From assembly GCA_001805375.1 (NCBI GenBank), contig MHFY01000139.1, positions 1 through 14,685 of the forward strand: DNA of 14,685 nucleotides. Direction: 5' to 3'. Under the pieces are notes generated by a model. That model was not told the DNA's origin and did no database searches. It saw only the letters and a list, made by a program, of their open reading frames with translations. Shown here one piece after another: positions 1 through 8,837 of this stretch (its first letter is position 1; every line of letters begins with the position of its first letter). A program made the translations under genes and the position numbers. The DNA is from Omnitrophica WOR_2 bacterium GWA2_47_8. Its GTDB lineage: Bacteria > Omnitrophota > Gorgyraeia > Zapsychrales > GWA2-47-8.

Positions 1-399
1 GGGGCCTTCTCCCTTATAAGCGCTGACTAATTCATCGGCTAGCTTCGTGATCATAGCCTTTCCCTTCTTGTTCCTCGCAAAATCCCTGATCCAACGCAAC
101 GCTAAAGAATTTCCACGCGGGACGTTGACCTCAACCGGGATCTGATAGGTTGCACCTCCGACCCGTCGAGGTTTTAATTCCAAACGCGGACGGACGTTAT
201 CGATCGCTTTATTAAAAGCCTTAAGCGGCTGATCATCCGGAAGTTTTTGCTTTAAAATTTCCAACGCCTCATAAACGATTTTTTCGGCAACCGTTCTTTT
301 GCCTTCCACCATTAACATGCTGATGAATTTGGCGATCAAAGGACTGCTATACTTTGCGTCGGGGATTGTTTCTCTTTTTTCTGCTTTACGTCGTCTCAT
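1..399 (-). CDS. rpsG: 30S ribosomal protein S7 (3' end cut by window edge)
   Basis: Translating the minus strand from the ATG at 399-397 gives 133 residues of S7 before the window ends. The start reads MRRRKAEKRE, and further in lie VRPRLELKPRRVGGATYQ and NSLALRWIRDFARNKKG, both typical of S7. The family is usually about 156 residues, so roughly 20 C-terminal residues lie outside. S7 nucleates assembly of the 30S head by binding the 3' major domain of 16S rRNA and contacts E-site tRNA. Its ATG overlaps the rpsL stop as ATGA, which suggests translational coupling. A GAGG Shine-Dalgarno lies 8 bases before the ATG, inside the end of rpsL. In E. coli S7 represses its own operon through the rpsL-rpsG spacer. 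There is no spacer here, so that mechanism cannot apply in the same form. In many bacteria fusA and tuf come next, but they are not visible here. Confidence 0.97.
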   Translation of the reverse strand, partial: MRRRKAEKRETIPDAKYSSPLIAKFISMLMVEGKRTVAEKIVYEALEILKQKLPDDQPLKAFNKAIDNVRPRLELKPRRVGGATYQIPVEVNVPRGNSLALRWIRDFARNKKGKAMITKLADELVSAYKGEGP

Positions 400-770
400 T
401 GTTTAGGCCTCTTTGTACCATACTTTGATCTGGATTTTTTTCTATTATTAACGCCGGCGGTGTCTAAACTTCCACGCACAATGTGGTAGCGCACACCCGG
501 CAGATCTTTCACTCTTCCGCCCCTTACTAAAACAATCGAGTGCTCCTGAAGATTGTGCCCTTCACCAGGGATATACGCCGTGACCTCCATTTTATTGGAC
601 ATCCTGACTCTAGCAATTTTGCGCAAGGCAGAATTCGGCTTCTTCGGCGTCATCGTCCTCACCTGAAGGCATACGCCTCGGCGCTGAGGACAGCTGGTTA
701 ACGCGGGAGACTTACTCTTTTTGTTCTTCTGGCTTCTTCTCTGTCGTATGAGTTGTTGTATCGTCGGCAT
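396..770 (-). CDS. rpsL: 30S ribosomal protein S12
   Basis: This encodes 124 residues, the same length as E. coli S12. S12 sits at the decoding centre and controls tRNA selection accuracy. The signature TPKKPNSALRK lies at 41-51 and VRGGRVKDLPGVRYH at 82-96. Lys43 and Lys88, the classic sites of streptomycin-resistance substitutions, are both wild type. Asp89, the residue methylthiolated by RimO where that enzyme exists, is present. The start MPTIQQLIR matches the conserved S12 N-terminus, so the ATG at 770-768 is probably right even though it puts the first 19 codons inside the end of rpoC. A GGTGA element 4 bases before the ATG could act as Shine-Dalgarno. The stop overlaps the rpsG start as ATGA. 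Identity is secure; the 59-bp overlap with rpoC is the odd feature. Confidence 0.98.
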   Translation of the reverse strand: MPTIQQLIRQRRSQKNKKSKSPALTSCPQRRGVCLQVRTMTPKKPNSALRKIARVRMSNKMEVTAYIPGEGHNLQEHSIVLVRGGRVKDLPGVRYHIVRGSLDTAGVNNRKKSRSKYGTKRPKQ

Positions 771-3700
771 ATTTCACCATTTCTATATCGTTATGTCGTC
801 GGAGCCCGGTCCCCGCTGGGATCAAATGCCCGACGATAACATTCTCTTTTAGGCCACGTAAGTAGTCGATTTTACCAGCGGCCGCAGCCTCTGTCAACAC
901 GCGAGTCGTTTCCTGGAAGCTCGCCGCTGAAATAAAGCTGTCCGTGGTCAACGAAACCTTGGTGATCCCCAACAATAAGGGCATCCCCTGGGCCGGTTTT
1001 CCTTTTTTCTTTAAGATATCCTGATTGACTCTCTTAAAGGCAACGCGATCGATCTGTTCCCCAACCAAGAATTTAGAATCTCCGGAGTCATCGATCCTGA
1101 CCTTCTTTAACATCTGAGAAATGATCAACTCAATGTGCTTGTCATTGATGCGCACGCCTTGCAAACGGTAAACTTCTTGAATTTCATTCAAGAGATATTC
1201 CTGCAACACCTTATCCCCGCAAACACGCAGAATATCCTGCGGAACGACCGGTCCTTCGGTCAATTGCTGTCCGGCAAAAACCTTATCCCCCTTATAAACC
1301 GTGGGATGCTTGCCGTGCGGAATAACATATTCTTTTGCCATCCCGGTAGGACTTTTGACAATGATGGTCCGGCGGCCGCGTTTATCTTCACTAAATTCCA
1401 CAAAGCCGTCGATCTCGGTGATGATGGCCGGATCTTTGGGCCGACGGGCTTCGAATAATTCCGCAACCCGGGGAAGACCTCCGGTGATGTCGCGTGTTTT
1501 ACCGACACCGCGCGGGATCTTTGCGATCAACTCACCGGCCGCAACGCCTTGTTTATCTTTGACCAGGATGTGCGCTCCGACAGGGATGGAATAGATACCA
1601 ACGATCTCTTCCTTATCATCGGTGATGATGATCTGCGGGTGGAATTCCTGCTTGTGCTCAACCACGACGCGTTCAGTAACACCGGTGACAGGATTTTGTT
1701 CTTCCTGGACCGTGGTACCCAATTTGATATCTTCATAATTAACCTTACCCTTAACTTCGGTAATGATCGGGATGGTATATGGATCCCAAGTAACAAAAAC
1801 TTCTTCTTTATTGATGAGCACGCCATCGGCATATTTGATCGCAGCGCCTTGCGGAAGAAGATAACGTTCATATTCACGCCCGTGTTCATCATTGACGCTG
1901 ATAGCGCCGTTTCGGTTCAAGACAATGAATTCATTGCCCTTATCGACAACCCTTAACTGATGATATTTCACGATACCGCGATTTTTAGAACGGTAAAAAG
2001 ACTGCTCAATGGTACGGCTCGCGGTACCGCCGATGTGGAACGTTCTCATGGTCAGCTGGGTCCCGGGCTCACCGATGCTTTGCGCGGCGATCGTTCCCAC
2101 GGCTTCTCCGATTTCCACAATACGCTGATTGGCCAAATTACGGCCATAGCACCGGATACAAACGCCGCGTTCGGCTTCACAGGTCAAAACACTGCGGATA
2201 CGGACCTTTTCGATGCCCAATTGCTCGATCAATTCTGCTTTTTCTTCCGTGATCTGGTCGCCTGTTTCCACGATCTTCTGATCGGTGACAATATCCACAA
2301 TACTGTCTAAGGCAACCCGGCCGATGATACGTTCTTTCAAACTGACAACGACCTCATCGCCTTCCACGATCGCAGCAACCGTGATCCCATTTAAAGTCCC
2401 GCAATCTTCTTCGTTGACAACCATTTCCTGGGCCACGTCAACCAAACGGCGGGTCAAATACCCGGCGTCGGCGGTTTTAAGCGCGGTATCAGCCAAACCT
2501 TTTCTGGCACCGTGAGTAGAAATAAAATATTCCAAAACGGTCAATCCTTCTCGGAAACTGGCCGTAATAGGATTTTCAATGATTTCACCGGAAGGTTTAG
2601 CCATTAGACCGCGCATCCCGGAGAGCTGACGGATCTGAAGACGGGACCCTCTTGCACCTGAGTCCGCCATGATAAACACGGGGTTGAATGGGTCCATTTG
2701 CTTGAACAACTGGTCCGAAACCGTTTCTGTGGCGTGAGTCCAAATGTCGATGATCTTGTTATACCGTTCACGACCCGTAATAATACCTTTACGGTATTGA
2801 TCTTCGACCTTGTTAACTTCCTGTTTCGCTTCTTTAAGGATTCTTTCTTTTTCCGGCGGAATGATCAGATCGGTGATCGAGATCGAGATCCCAGCCAAGG
2901 TGGCTTGTCGAAAGCCTAAATCTTTCAAATCATCTAACAGTACAATAGTTCGATTTTGGCCAAAACGTTTAAAACAGTTGGAGATGACCGAACCGATCTT
3001 CTTTTTATCTAAGGTATCGTTAACGTATCCGAAATCTTTGGGCAGCGTTTCGTTGAATAAAATACGGCCTAACGTGGTCTCTATAATATTAACTTTCTTT
3101 TCTTCGGTTTTTACTTTTTCAGTCTTGCCCTTATTGCTCTCTTCTTGTTGCGAAATGATCAAGGAGGGTTTTTCTTCGCCCCAGACATTACGATCAAGGC
3201 GCAATTTAATACGCTCGTGAATATTGATAAGCCCATCCTGAAAAGCAACGATGGCCTCTTGGGCAGAAGCAAAGATCGTCTCGCTGGTCTTGGTCGATGG
3301 TTTATCTTTGCTTAAATAAAATAATCCTAAAATGACATCCTGGGTCGGGGAAAGGATCGGACGTCCGTCAGCGGGTGAGAAAATATTATTGACCGATAAA
3401 AGCTCCAAACGGCATTCGATCTGAGCTTCCAAAGAAAGCGGCACATGCACGGCCATTTGGTCCCCGTCGAAATCCGCGTTGAAGGCCGTACAAACCAGCG
3501 GATGTAATTTAATGGCTTTTCCTTCAATAAGGACAGGTTGAAAGGCCTGAATACTCAAACGATGCAACGTCGGTGCGCGGTTTAACATGATCGGATGGTC
3601 TTTGATAACCTCATCCAGGATATCCCAAACCTCGATCTTAGCGCGTTCCACCATTCTCTTCGCACCCTTGATGGTGTGAACAAATCCTTTTTCTCTTAAA

Positions 3701-4836
3701 CGTCGGATAATGAACGGTTCAAATAATTCCAAGGCCATCTTTTTAGGAAGGCCGCATTGATGCAATTTAAGGTCCGGGCCGACGACGATAACGGAACGGC
3801 CGGAGTAATCGACCCTCTTTCCTAAAAGGTTCATACGGAAACGCCCTTGCTTTCCCTTTAACATATCGGAGAGCGATTTTAATGGACGGTTTCCGGAACC
3901 TAAAACAGGCCGGCCGTGACGGCCATTATCCAAAAGCGCGTCCACAGCTTCCTGCAGCATACGCTTTTCATTACGGATAATGATTTCTGGGGCTTTAAGG
4001 TCAATTAATTTCTTTAAACGGTTATTTCTGTTGATAACACGTCGGTAAAGGTCATTGAGATCTGATGTGGCAAAACGTCCGCCTTCCAGAGGAACGAGCG
4101 GCCTTAAATCAGGGGGGATAACCGGCAGGACTTCCAAAACCATCCATTCCGGTTTATTGGGTGAAGCTTTGAAATCTTCAACGATCTTCAGTGTCTTGGC
4201 GATCTTCTTCGCGTTGGTGCCGTTGGGTGTGGCCTTCTCTAAATCTTTATGCAACTTTTTACAAAGAGTGTTTAGATCTGTTTCTCTCAAAAGCTCGCGT
4301 ACGGCTTCCGCGCCGATCTTGGCTTTAAAAGCACCGCCGTGTTTTACCAAAGCTTCTTGATATTCATCCTCGCTCAAAAACTGATTCTTCTTAAGGGTTG
4401 TCTCGCCTGGATCAAGGACGATATATTCTTCATAGTAAATAAGTTTTTCAAGGTCTCTTAATCCGACCTGCATGAGGGCCGCTAAACGGCTGGGGACTGC
4501 TTTATAAAACCAAATGTGTGTGACGGCGCAGGCGAGTTCGATGTGTCCCATTCTTTCGCGCCGGACAGAAGAACGCGTGATCAAGACCCCGCAACGATCG
4601 CATTTAATGCCTTTAAACTTAATGCCCTTATACTTACCGCAGTTACATTCCCAATCGCGGACCGGCCCAAAAATCTTTTCGCAAAAGAGGCCGTCCTTTT
4701 CTGGCTTCAGGGTGCGATAGTTAAGCGTTTCAGCTTTTCGAACAGCACCATTGGACCAAACACGGATGACTTCCGGAGACGCGATCTTGATCGTAATACG
4801 ATCTTGATTTTCTAAATTCTTTGGGGGAGTGGTCAT
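712..4836 (-). CDS. rpoC: DNA-directed RNA polymerase subunit beta'
   Basis: This encodes 1374 residues, the catalytic beta' subunit of RNA polymerase. The N-terminal zinc site uses Cys64, Cys66, Cys79 and Cys82. The active-site motif NADFDGDQ is at 453-460, where Asp455, 457 and 459 hold catalytic Mg2+. The second zinc site uses Cys812, Cys886, Cys893 and Cys896. The bridge helix and trigger-loop segment is around 770-940, including GTIAAQSIGEPGTQLTMR at 914-931. About 170 residues (roughly 940-1110) interrupt the trigger loop and resemble the SI3/beta'i6 insert of Gram-negative polymerases. A Lys/Glu-rich linker lies at 565-583. Conserved sequence ends near IPAGTG (1339-1344); the tail of about 30 residues is hydrophilic and variable, and its last part is the stretch shared with rpsL. 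The gene starts 5 bases after the rpoB stop. AAGGAT lies about 15 bases from the ATG, longer than ideal, so translation may depend on reinitiation after rpoB. Confidence 0.99.
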   Translation of the reverse strand: MTTPPKNLENQDRITIKIASPEVIRVWSNGAVRKAETLNYRTLKPEKDGLFCEKIFGPVRDWECNCGKYKGIKFKGIKCDRCGVLITRSSVRRERMGHIELACAVTHIWFYKAVPSRLAALMQVGLRDLEKLIYYEEYIVLDPGETTLKKNQFLSEDEYQEALVKHGGAFKAKIGAEAVRELLRETDLNTLCKKLHKDLEKATPNGTNAKKIAKTLKIVEDFKASPNKPEWMVLEVLPVIPPDLRPLVPLEGGRFATSDLNDLYRRVINRNNRLKKLIDLKAPEIIIRNEKRMLQEAVDALLDNGRHGRPVLGSGNRPLKSLSDMLKGKQGRFRMNLLGKRVDYSGRSVIVVGPDLKLHQCGLPKKMALELFEPFIIRRLREKGFVHTIKGAKRMVERAKIEVWDILDEVIKDHPIMLNRAPTLHRLSIQAFQPVLIEGKAIKLHPLVCTAFNADFDGDQMAVHVPLSLEAQIECRLELLSVNNIFSPADGRPILSPTQDVILGLFYLSKDKPSTKTSETIFASAQEAIVAFQDGLINIHERIKLRLDRNVWGEEKPSLIISQQEESNKGKTEKVKTEEKKVNIIETTLGRILFNETLPKDFGYVNDTLDKKKIGSVISNCFKRFGQNRTIVLLDDLKDLGFRQATLAGISISITDLIIPPEKERILKEAKQEVNKVEDQYRKGIITGRERYNKIIDIWTHATETVSDQLFKQMDPFNPVFIMADSGARGSRLQIRQLSGMRGLMAKPSGEIIENPITASFREGLTVLEYFISTHGARKGLADTALKTADAGYLTRRLVDVAQEMVVNEEDCGTLNGITVAAIVEGDEVVVSLKERIIGRVALDSIVDIVTDQKIVETGDQITEEKAELIEQLGIEKVRIRSVLTCEAERGVCIRCYGRNLANQRIVEIGEAVGTIAAQSIGEPGTQLTMRTFHIGGTASRTIEQSFYRSKNRGIVKYHQLRVVDKGNEFIVLNRNGAISVNDEHGREYERYLLPQGAAIKYADGVLINKEEVFVTWDPYTIPIITEVKGKVNYEDIKLGTTVQEEQNPVTGVTERVVVEHKQEFHPQIIITDDKEEIVGIYSIPVGAHILVKDKQGVAAGELIAKIPRGVGKTRDITGGLPRVAELFEARRPKDPAIITEIDGFVEFSEDKRGRRTIIVKSPTGMAKEYVIPHGKHPTVYKGDKVFAGQQLTEGPVVPQDILRVCGDKVLQEYLLNEIQEVYRLQGVRINDKHIELIISQMLKKVRIDDSGDSKFLVGEQIDRVAFKRVNQDILKKKGKPAQGMPLLLGITKVSLTTDSFISAASFQETTRVLTEAAAAGKIDYLRGLKENVIVGHLIPAGTGLRRHNDIEMVKYADDTTTHTTEKKPEEQKE

Positions 4837-4841
4837 ATGAG

Positions 4842-7800
4842 TTATTTTTTATCCTTTTTATTATCTCTAAATTCTTTTAATTCTTTGGATTCTTTGTCCT
4901 TACCGTCTGTTTTGAGCTCGAGGTTGCCTTCGAATCTCTCCAGTTTGATATCCAAACAAAGCCCCTGCAACTCTTTGACCAAAACGTTGAACGATTCGGG
5001 AGTTCCAGGAGTTAATTTCTGTTCACCCTTAACGATCGCTTCGTAAATACGGCTTCGTCCGACCACGTCGTCGCTTTTCACGGTCAGCATTTCCTGCAAC
5101 GTGTAAGCGGCACCGTATGCCTCCAAGGCCCAGACTTCCATTTCTCCGAATCGCTGGCCACCGAAGTGCGCCTTACCGCCTAACGGCTGCTGCGTGACCA
5201 GGGAATACGGCCCGATGGAACGGGCGTGGATCTTTTCGTCGACCAAGTGATTTAATTTCATCATATAAATGTAACCAACGGTTACTTTTTGATCAAATGA
5301 CTCGCCGGTAAAGCCGTCATAGACGGCTGTTTTACCAGATTCCGGCAAGTTCGCTTCTTTTAAAAGTCCCCTGATTTCTTCTTCTTTGGCGCCGTTAAAA
5401 ACCGGTGTCACCGCATGAAAACCTAAAGCCTTCGCGGCCCAGCCGAGATGTGTTTCCAAAAGCTGCCCGACGTTCATACGGGACGGGACGCCCAATGGAT
5501 TTAAAACGATATCAACAGGAGTACCATCAGCCAAATACGGCATATCCTCTTCCGGCAAGATCCTGGAAACGATACCCTTGTTCCCGTGACGGCCGGCCAT
5601 CTTGTCGCCTTCGGATAATTTTCTTTTTGTCGCCACAAAAACAACGACGCGTTTTAAAACACCGGCGGGCAATTCATCCCCACGTTTGACCCTTTCAATT
5701 TCCTGTGCTTCTTCTTGAACGAGTTCGGTAATCTTGTCATTATAAAATTCTAAAAGTTCGCGACCCTCGGAATCGGCAGGCAAATCATCCGGATCCAGAT
5801 CCTCGAGTTTCTTTTTCGAAATGTCTAACATCTTGCAAACTTTATTTTCTTTTTCGTTCTCAATGAACGAGATTTCTTGCCGGTAATATTCCTTGATCTT
5901 CTTAATGGCCTCTAATTCCTTGCCCTTATCCAATTTGGATTTGCGGCCGCGTTCAATGCGCTGAAACACTTCCACGTTAACGACCACGCCTTCGATCCCC
6001 GGCGGGAGCGTTAAGGACGTATCGCGGATATCAGCGGCTTTCTCTCCGAAGATCGCGCGGAGCAACCGTTCTTCCGGTGTTAATTCTTTTTCACTTTTCG
6101 GCGTGACTTTACCGACTAAGATGTCACCGGCCTTCACTTCGGCGCCGATGCGGATAATACCGTCTTCGCCCAGATCTTTTAACGCTTCTTCCCCGACATT
6201 CGGGATATCGCGGGTGATCTCTTCATTTCCTAGACGTGTTTCACGCGCTTCGATCTCAAATCGTTCTACGTGAATGGAGGTAAAAAAATCTTCACGGACA
6301 ATTCTTTGATTGATCAGGATCGCGTCTTCGAAGTTGTAGCCTCGCCACGGCATGAAGGCGACTAAAACATTCTGACCTAAGGCCAGGCGGCCATTCTTGG
6401 TTGCCATACCGTCGGCAATGATCTGGCCTTCTTCAACATGGTCGCCGATCTTAACCAGCGGCATTTGATGAACGCAGGTATTGGCGTTGGAACGCATAAA
6501 ACTCTTTAAACTATAGGTAGTCTTACCGATAACGATCTCTTGGGCATCGACCTTGGTGACCTTGCCTGATTCCTTGGCGATAACAACAACGCCTGAATCG
6601 CGGGCCACTTTTTCTTCCATCCCTGTTCCGACGAGCGGAACTTGGGTCACCATCAAAGGAACAGCCTGACGCTGCATGTTCGACCCCATCAAGGCGCGGT
6701 TGGCGTCATCGTGCTCTAAGAACGGGATCAATGACGCGGCCACAGAAACCAATTGCTTCGGAGACACGTCCATGTATTCGATCTTATCGGCCTTGATCTT
6801 AGGAAAATCGGCCTTGTAACGGCAGATGATTTCTTTTTCCGAAAAATTACCGTCTTTATCGATCAAAGCATTGGCTTGAGCAATGTATTTCGTCTGATCA
6901 ACATCAGCCGTTAAAAATTCTGTTTTACGCGAGACATGGCCTTCGCTGGCCCTGCGGTAAGGCGTCTCAATAAATCCTAGATCATTGACTCGAGCACAGG
7001 TCGTTAAGGAAGAAATAAGCCCGATATTCGGACCTTCCGGCGTTTCGATCGGACACACCCGGCCGTAATGGGTCGGATGAACGTCGCGGACTTCGAAACC
7101 CGCTCTCTCGCGTGATAAACCGCCGGGCCCTAAAGCGCTCAATCTTCGTTTATGGGTCATTTCCGCTAACGGATTGACCTGATCCATAAACTGTGACAAT
7201 TGGCTGCGGGCAAAGAAATCTTGGATCTGGTTTGAGAATAATCTGGAATTAATCAAATGATGCGCGGTTAAATTATCGAAATTGCTCATGACAACCAAAC
7301 GTTCTTTGATGGAACGCTCTAAACGGGCCAGCCCGATCCGGACCTGATTTTGGATCAATTCACCGACGGTTTTGATACGTCGATTTCCCAAATGGTCGAT
7401 ATCATCGGTTTCCCCGACACCGTCGCGCAAGGCGATCAAATATCGGATGACCTGGACAACGGTTTCGATATCCAAAACACGGTTATCCAGCGGGATATTG
7501 GTCCCTAATTTGCGGTTGATGATATGACGGCCGACCTTGCTTAAGTCATATCTCTTGGGATCAAAGAACAAACGGAAAAATAATGTTTCAGCAACCTCTA
7601 CCGTGGCGGGTTCGGTTGGACGCATCTTTTTGTAAAAATCTAAAAGGGCTTCTTCTTTTGTCGTCGTATGGTCTTTTTCTAAGGTATTCTTTAACTTATC
7701 GTAATTGTCCCCTAACATTTTCTTCATATCTTCCATGTTAGAAAGCCCCATGATCCTTAAGATCTGTGTGGCCGGGAAATTGCGTCGACGGTCAACATAG

Positions 7801-8354
7801 GCGTATAAAATATCATTGAGATCATATTTGATCTCGAACCAGGCACCGCGCGATGGGATAAGGCGGCCATGGTAAATGCTTTTCCCGGTCGGATGAAGTT
7901 CTTCTTCAAAGGAAACCCCCGGCGGACGCTGGATCTGGGAAACAACAACTCTTTCATCGCCGTTGATAATAAATGTCCCTGTATCCGTCATCAGCGGAAA
8001 ATCGCCGAAATAGACTTCCTGTTCCTTGATATCAACGGGCGTGATAAGGCGCAACTTCACCTTTAAAGGAGCAGAATAGGTCATGCCGCGTCGCTGACAT
8101 TCCTGGCTAGAATACTTTTCCTTGCCCAAGTAATAGCTGATGTATTCTAACCGGATCTGTCCGTCATAACTTTCCAACGGAAATACTTCGCGGAAAACCT
8201 CTTCCAACCCCACGTCTTGTCTTTTTTCAGGGGAATTTTGAGTTTGTAAAAAATCTTGATACGCCTTTACCTGAATTGCCAGCAAATGAGGCAATTCAAA
8301 ATTATCCTGAAACTTGCTAAAGTCCCGTAACTTGAAAGTTTCTTTTGCGGCCAT
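4842..8354 (-). CDS. rpoB: DNA-directed RNA polymerase subunit beta
   Basis: This encodes 1170 residues, the beta subunit that forms the active cleft with beta'. The rifampicin-pocket segment is at 384-413 (SQLSQFMDQ then HKRRLSALGPGGL). The residues equivalent to E. coli Gln513, Asp516, His526, Arg529 and Ser531 are all present, so no rifampicin-resistance substitution is visible. The E. coli Asn518 position is Val393. Other conserved blocks are CPIETPEGPNIGLI (434-447), MPWRGYNFEDAIL (668-680), GDKMAGRHGNKG (916-927) and QPLGGKAHFGGQRFGEME (1056-1073). A charged helical insert at about 803-888 matches the beta-i9 position of Gram-negative enzymes, while the large beta-i4 insert of E. coli is absent. 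The lysine-rich tail after about 1148 looks disordered. The 53 bases before the start are AT-rich, with GGAAG about 13 bases from the ATG and a boxA-like element. Confidence 0.99.
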   Translation of the reverse strand: MAAKETFKLRDFSKFQDNFELPHLLAIQVKAYQDFLQTQNSPEKRQDVGLEEVFREVFPLESYDGQIRLEYISYYLGKEKYSSQECQRRGMTYSAPLKVKLRLITPVDIKEQEVYFGDFPLMTDTGTFIINGDERVVVSQIQRPPGVSFEEELHPTGKSIYHGRLIPSRGAWFEIKYDLNDILYAYVDRRRNFPATQILRIMGLSNMEDMKKMLGDNYDKLKNTLEKDHTTTKEEALLDFYKKMRPTEPATVEVAETLFFRLFFDPKRYDLSKVGRHIINRKLGTNIPLDNRVLDIETVVQVIRYLIALRDGVGETDDIDHLGNRRIKTVGELIQNQVRIGLARLERSIKERLVVMSNFDNLTAHHLINSRLFSNQIQDFFARSQLSQFMDQVNPLAEMTHKRRLSALGPGGLSRERAGFEVRDVHPTHYGRVCPIETPEGPNIGLISSLTTCARVNDLGFIETPYRRASEGHVSRKTEFLTADVDQTKYIAQANALIDKDGNFSEKEIICRYKADFPKIKADKIEYMDVSPKQLVSVAASLIPFLEHDDANRALMGSNMQRQAVPLMVTQVPLVGTGMEEKVARDSGVVVIAKESGKVTKVDAQEIVIGKTTYSLKSFMRSNANTCVHQMPLVKIGDHVEEGQIIADGMATKNGRLALGQNVLVAFMPWRGYNFEDAILINQRIVREDFFTSIHVERFEIEARETRLGNEEITRDIPNVGEEALKDLGEDGIIRIGAEVKAGDILVGKVTPKSEKELTPEERLLRAIFGEKAADIRDTSLTLPPGIEGVVVNVEVFQRIERGRKSKLDKGKELEAIKKIKEYYRQEISFIENEKENKVCKMLDISKKKLEDLDPDDLPADSEGRELLEFYNDKITELVQEEAQEIERVKRGDELPAGVLKRVVVFVATKRKLSEGDKMAGRHGNKGIVSRILPEEDMPYLADGTPVDIVLNPLGVPSRMNVGQLLETHLGWAAKALGFHAVTPVFNGAKEEEIRGLLKEANLPESGKTAVYDGFTGESFDQKVTVGYIYMMKLNHLVDEKIHARSIGPYSLVTQQPLGGKAHFGGQRFGEMEVWALEAYGAAYTLQEMLTVKSDDVVGRSRIYEAIVKGEQKLTPGTPESFNVLVKELQGLCLDIKLERFEGNLELKTDGKDKESKELKEFRDNKKDKK

Positions 8355-8371
8355 ATTTTTATTAGCTTCCG

Positions 8372-8380
8372 GTTAAAGAG
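8372..8380 (-). promoter_or_regulatory. boxA-like element upstream of rpoB
   Basis: On the minus strand, sense to the operon, the rplL-rpoB gap contains CTCTTTAAC. This equals the core of the bacterial boxA antitermination element (E. coli rrn: GCTCTTTAACA), which is bound in RNA by NusB and S10. It precedes the two longest genes of the operon, a plausible place for antitermination. The match is only 9 bases, no boxB or second copy was found nearby, and the same 9-mer occurs once on the plus strand inside rplL. It may therefore be chance. Confidence 0.25.
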
Positions 8381-8407
8381 TTTTTATTTAAGTTAATTTT
8401 AAAAAAA

Positions 8408-8836
8408 TTACTTCAATTCGACTTTGGCGCCAGCCGCTTCAAGTTTTTTCTTGAGGTCTTCGGCTTCTTCTTTGGTCGCGTTCTCTTTAACTGTCTTTGG
8501 AGCAGCTTCAACAAGGTCTTTGGCTTCTTTTAAACCTAAATTGGTGAAGGCTCTGACTTCCTTAATAACGGATATCTTGTTGGGCCCGGCTTCTTTCAGA
8601 ACAACGTTGAAGCTGGTTTTTTCTTCCTGGGCCGCAGAGGCACCGCCACCGGCACCCGGAGCAGCAGCCATCATCATACCCGCTGCCATCGGAGCAGCAG
8701 CTTTGATACCAAGTCTGTCTTCCAAACCTTTCACTAATTCAGCCAATTCTAAAGCGGTTAAGCCCTCGATCGTTTTGGCTACGTCCTCTAATTTACCGGA
8801 CAATTTTATTTTTTCTGCTGTTGCGTTCTCTGACAT
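8408..8836 (-). CDS. rplL: 50S ribosomal protein L7/L12
   Basis: This encodes 142 residues, the multi-copy acidic stalk protein that recruits and activates translational GTPases. The N-terminal domain (about 1-44) dimerises and binds L10. An Ala/Gly/Met-rich hinge spans about 45-70. The C-terminal domain (about 73-142) contains NKISVIKEVRAFTNLGLKEA and KDLVEAAPKTVKE, the factor-binding helices typical of L12. It is about 20 residues longer than E. coli L12, through a longer N-terminus and a longer hinge with an unusual MMM run. The stop of rplJ lies 1 base before its ATG. A strong GGGAGG Shine-Dalgarno, 8 to 9 bases upstream, is embedded in the last codons of rplJ. That is the best ribosome binding site in the operon and fits the need for several L12 copies per ribosome. 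Confidence 0.98.
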   Translation of the reverse strand: MSENATAEKIKLSGKLEDVAKTIEGLTALELAELVKGLEDRLGIKAAAPMAAGMMMAAAPGAGGGASAAQEEKTSFNVVLKEAGPNKISVIKEVRAFTNLGLKEAKDLVEAAPKTVKENATKEEAEDLKKKLEAAGAKVELK

Positions 8837-8837
8837 T

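Noticed and set aside
1135..3220. Several plus-strand open frames of 70 to 136 codons opposite rpoC
   Set aside because: They are antisense to conserved rpoC codons, show no recognisable motifs or ribosome binding sites, and overlap each other. They are shadows of the real frame.
8381..8420. Possible internal promoter for rpoB using TTGAAG at the end of rplL
   Set aside because: At 16 to 18 bases of spacing there is no acceptable -10 hexamer.
8483..8491. Second copy of the boxA-core 9-mer CTCTTTAAC, on the plus strand
   Set aside because: It lies inside rplL in antisense orientation and encodes conserved L12 residues when read correctly. It is recorded as evidence that the motif can occur by chance.
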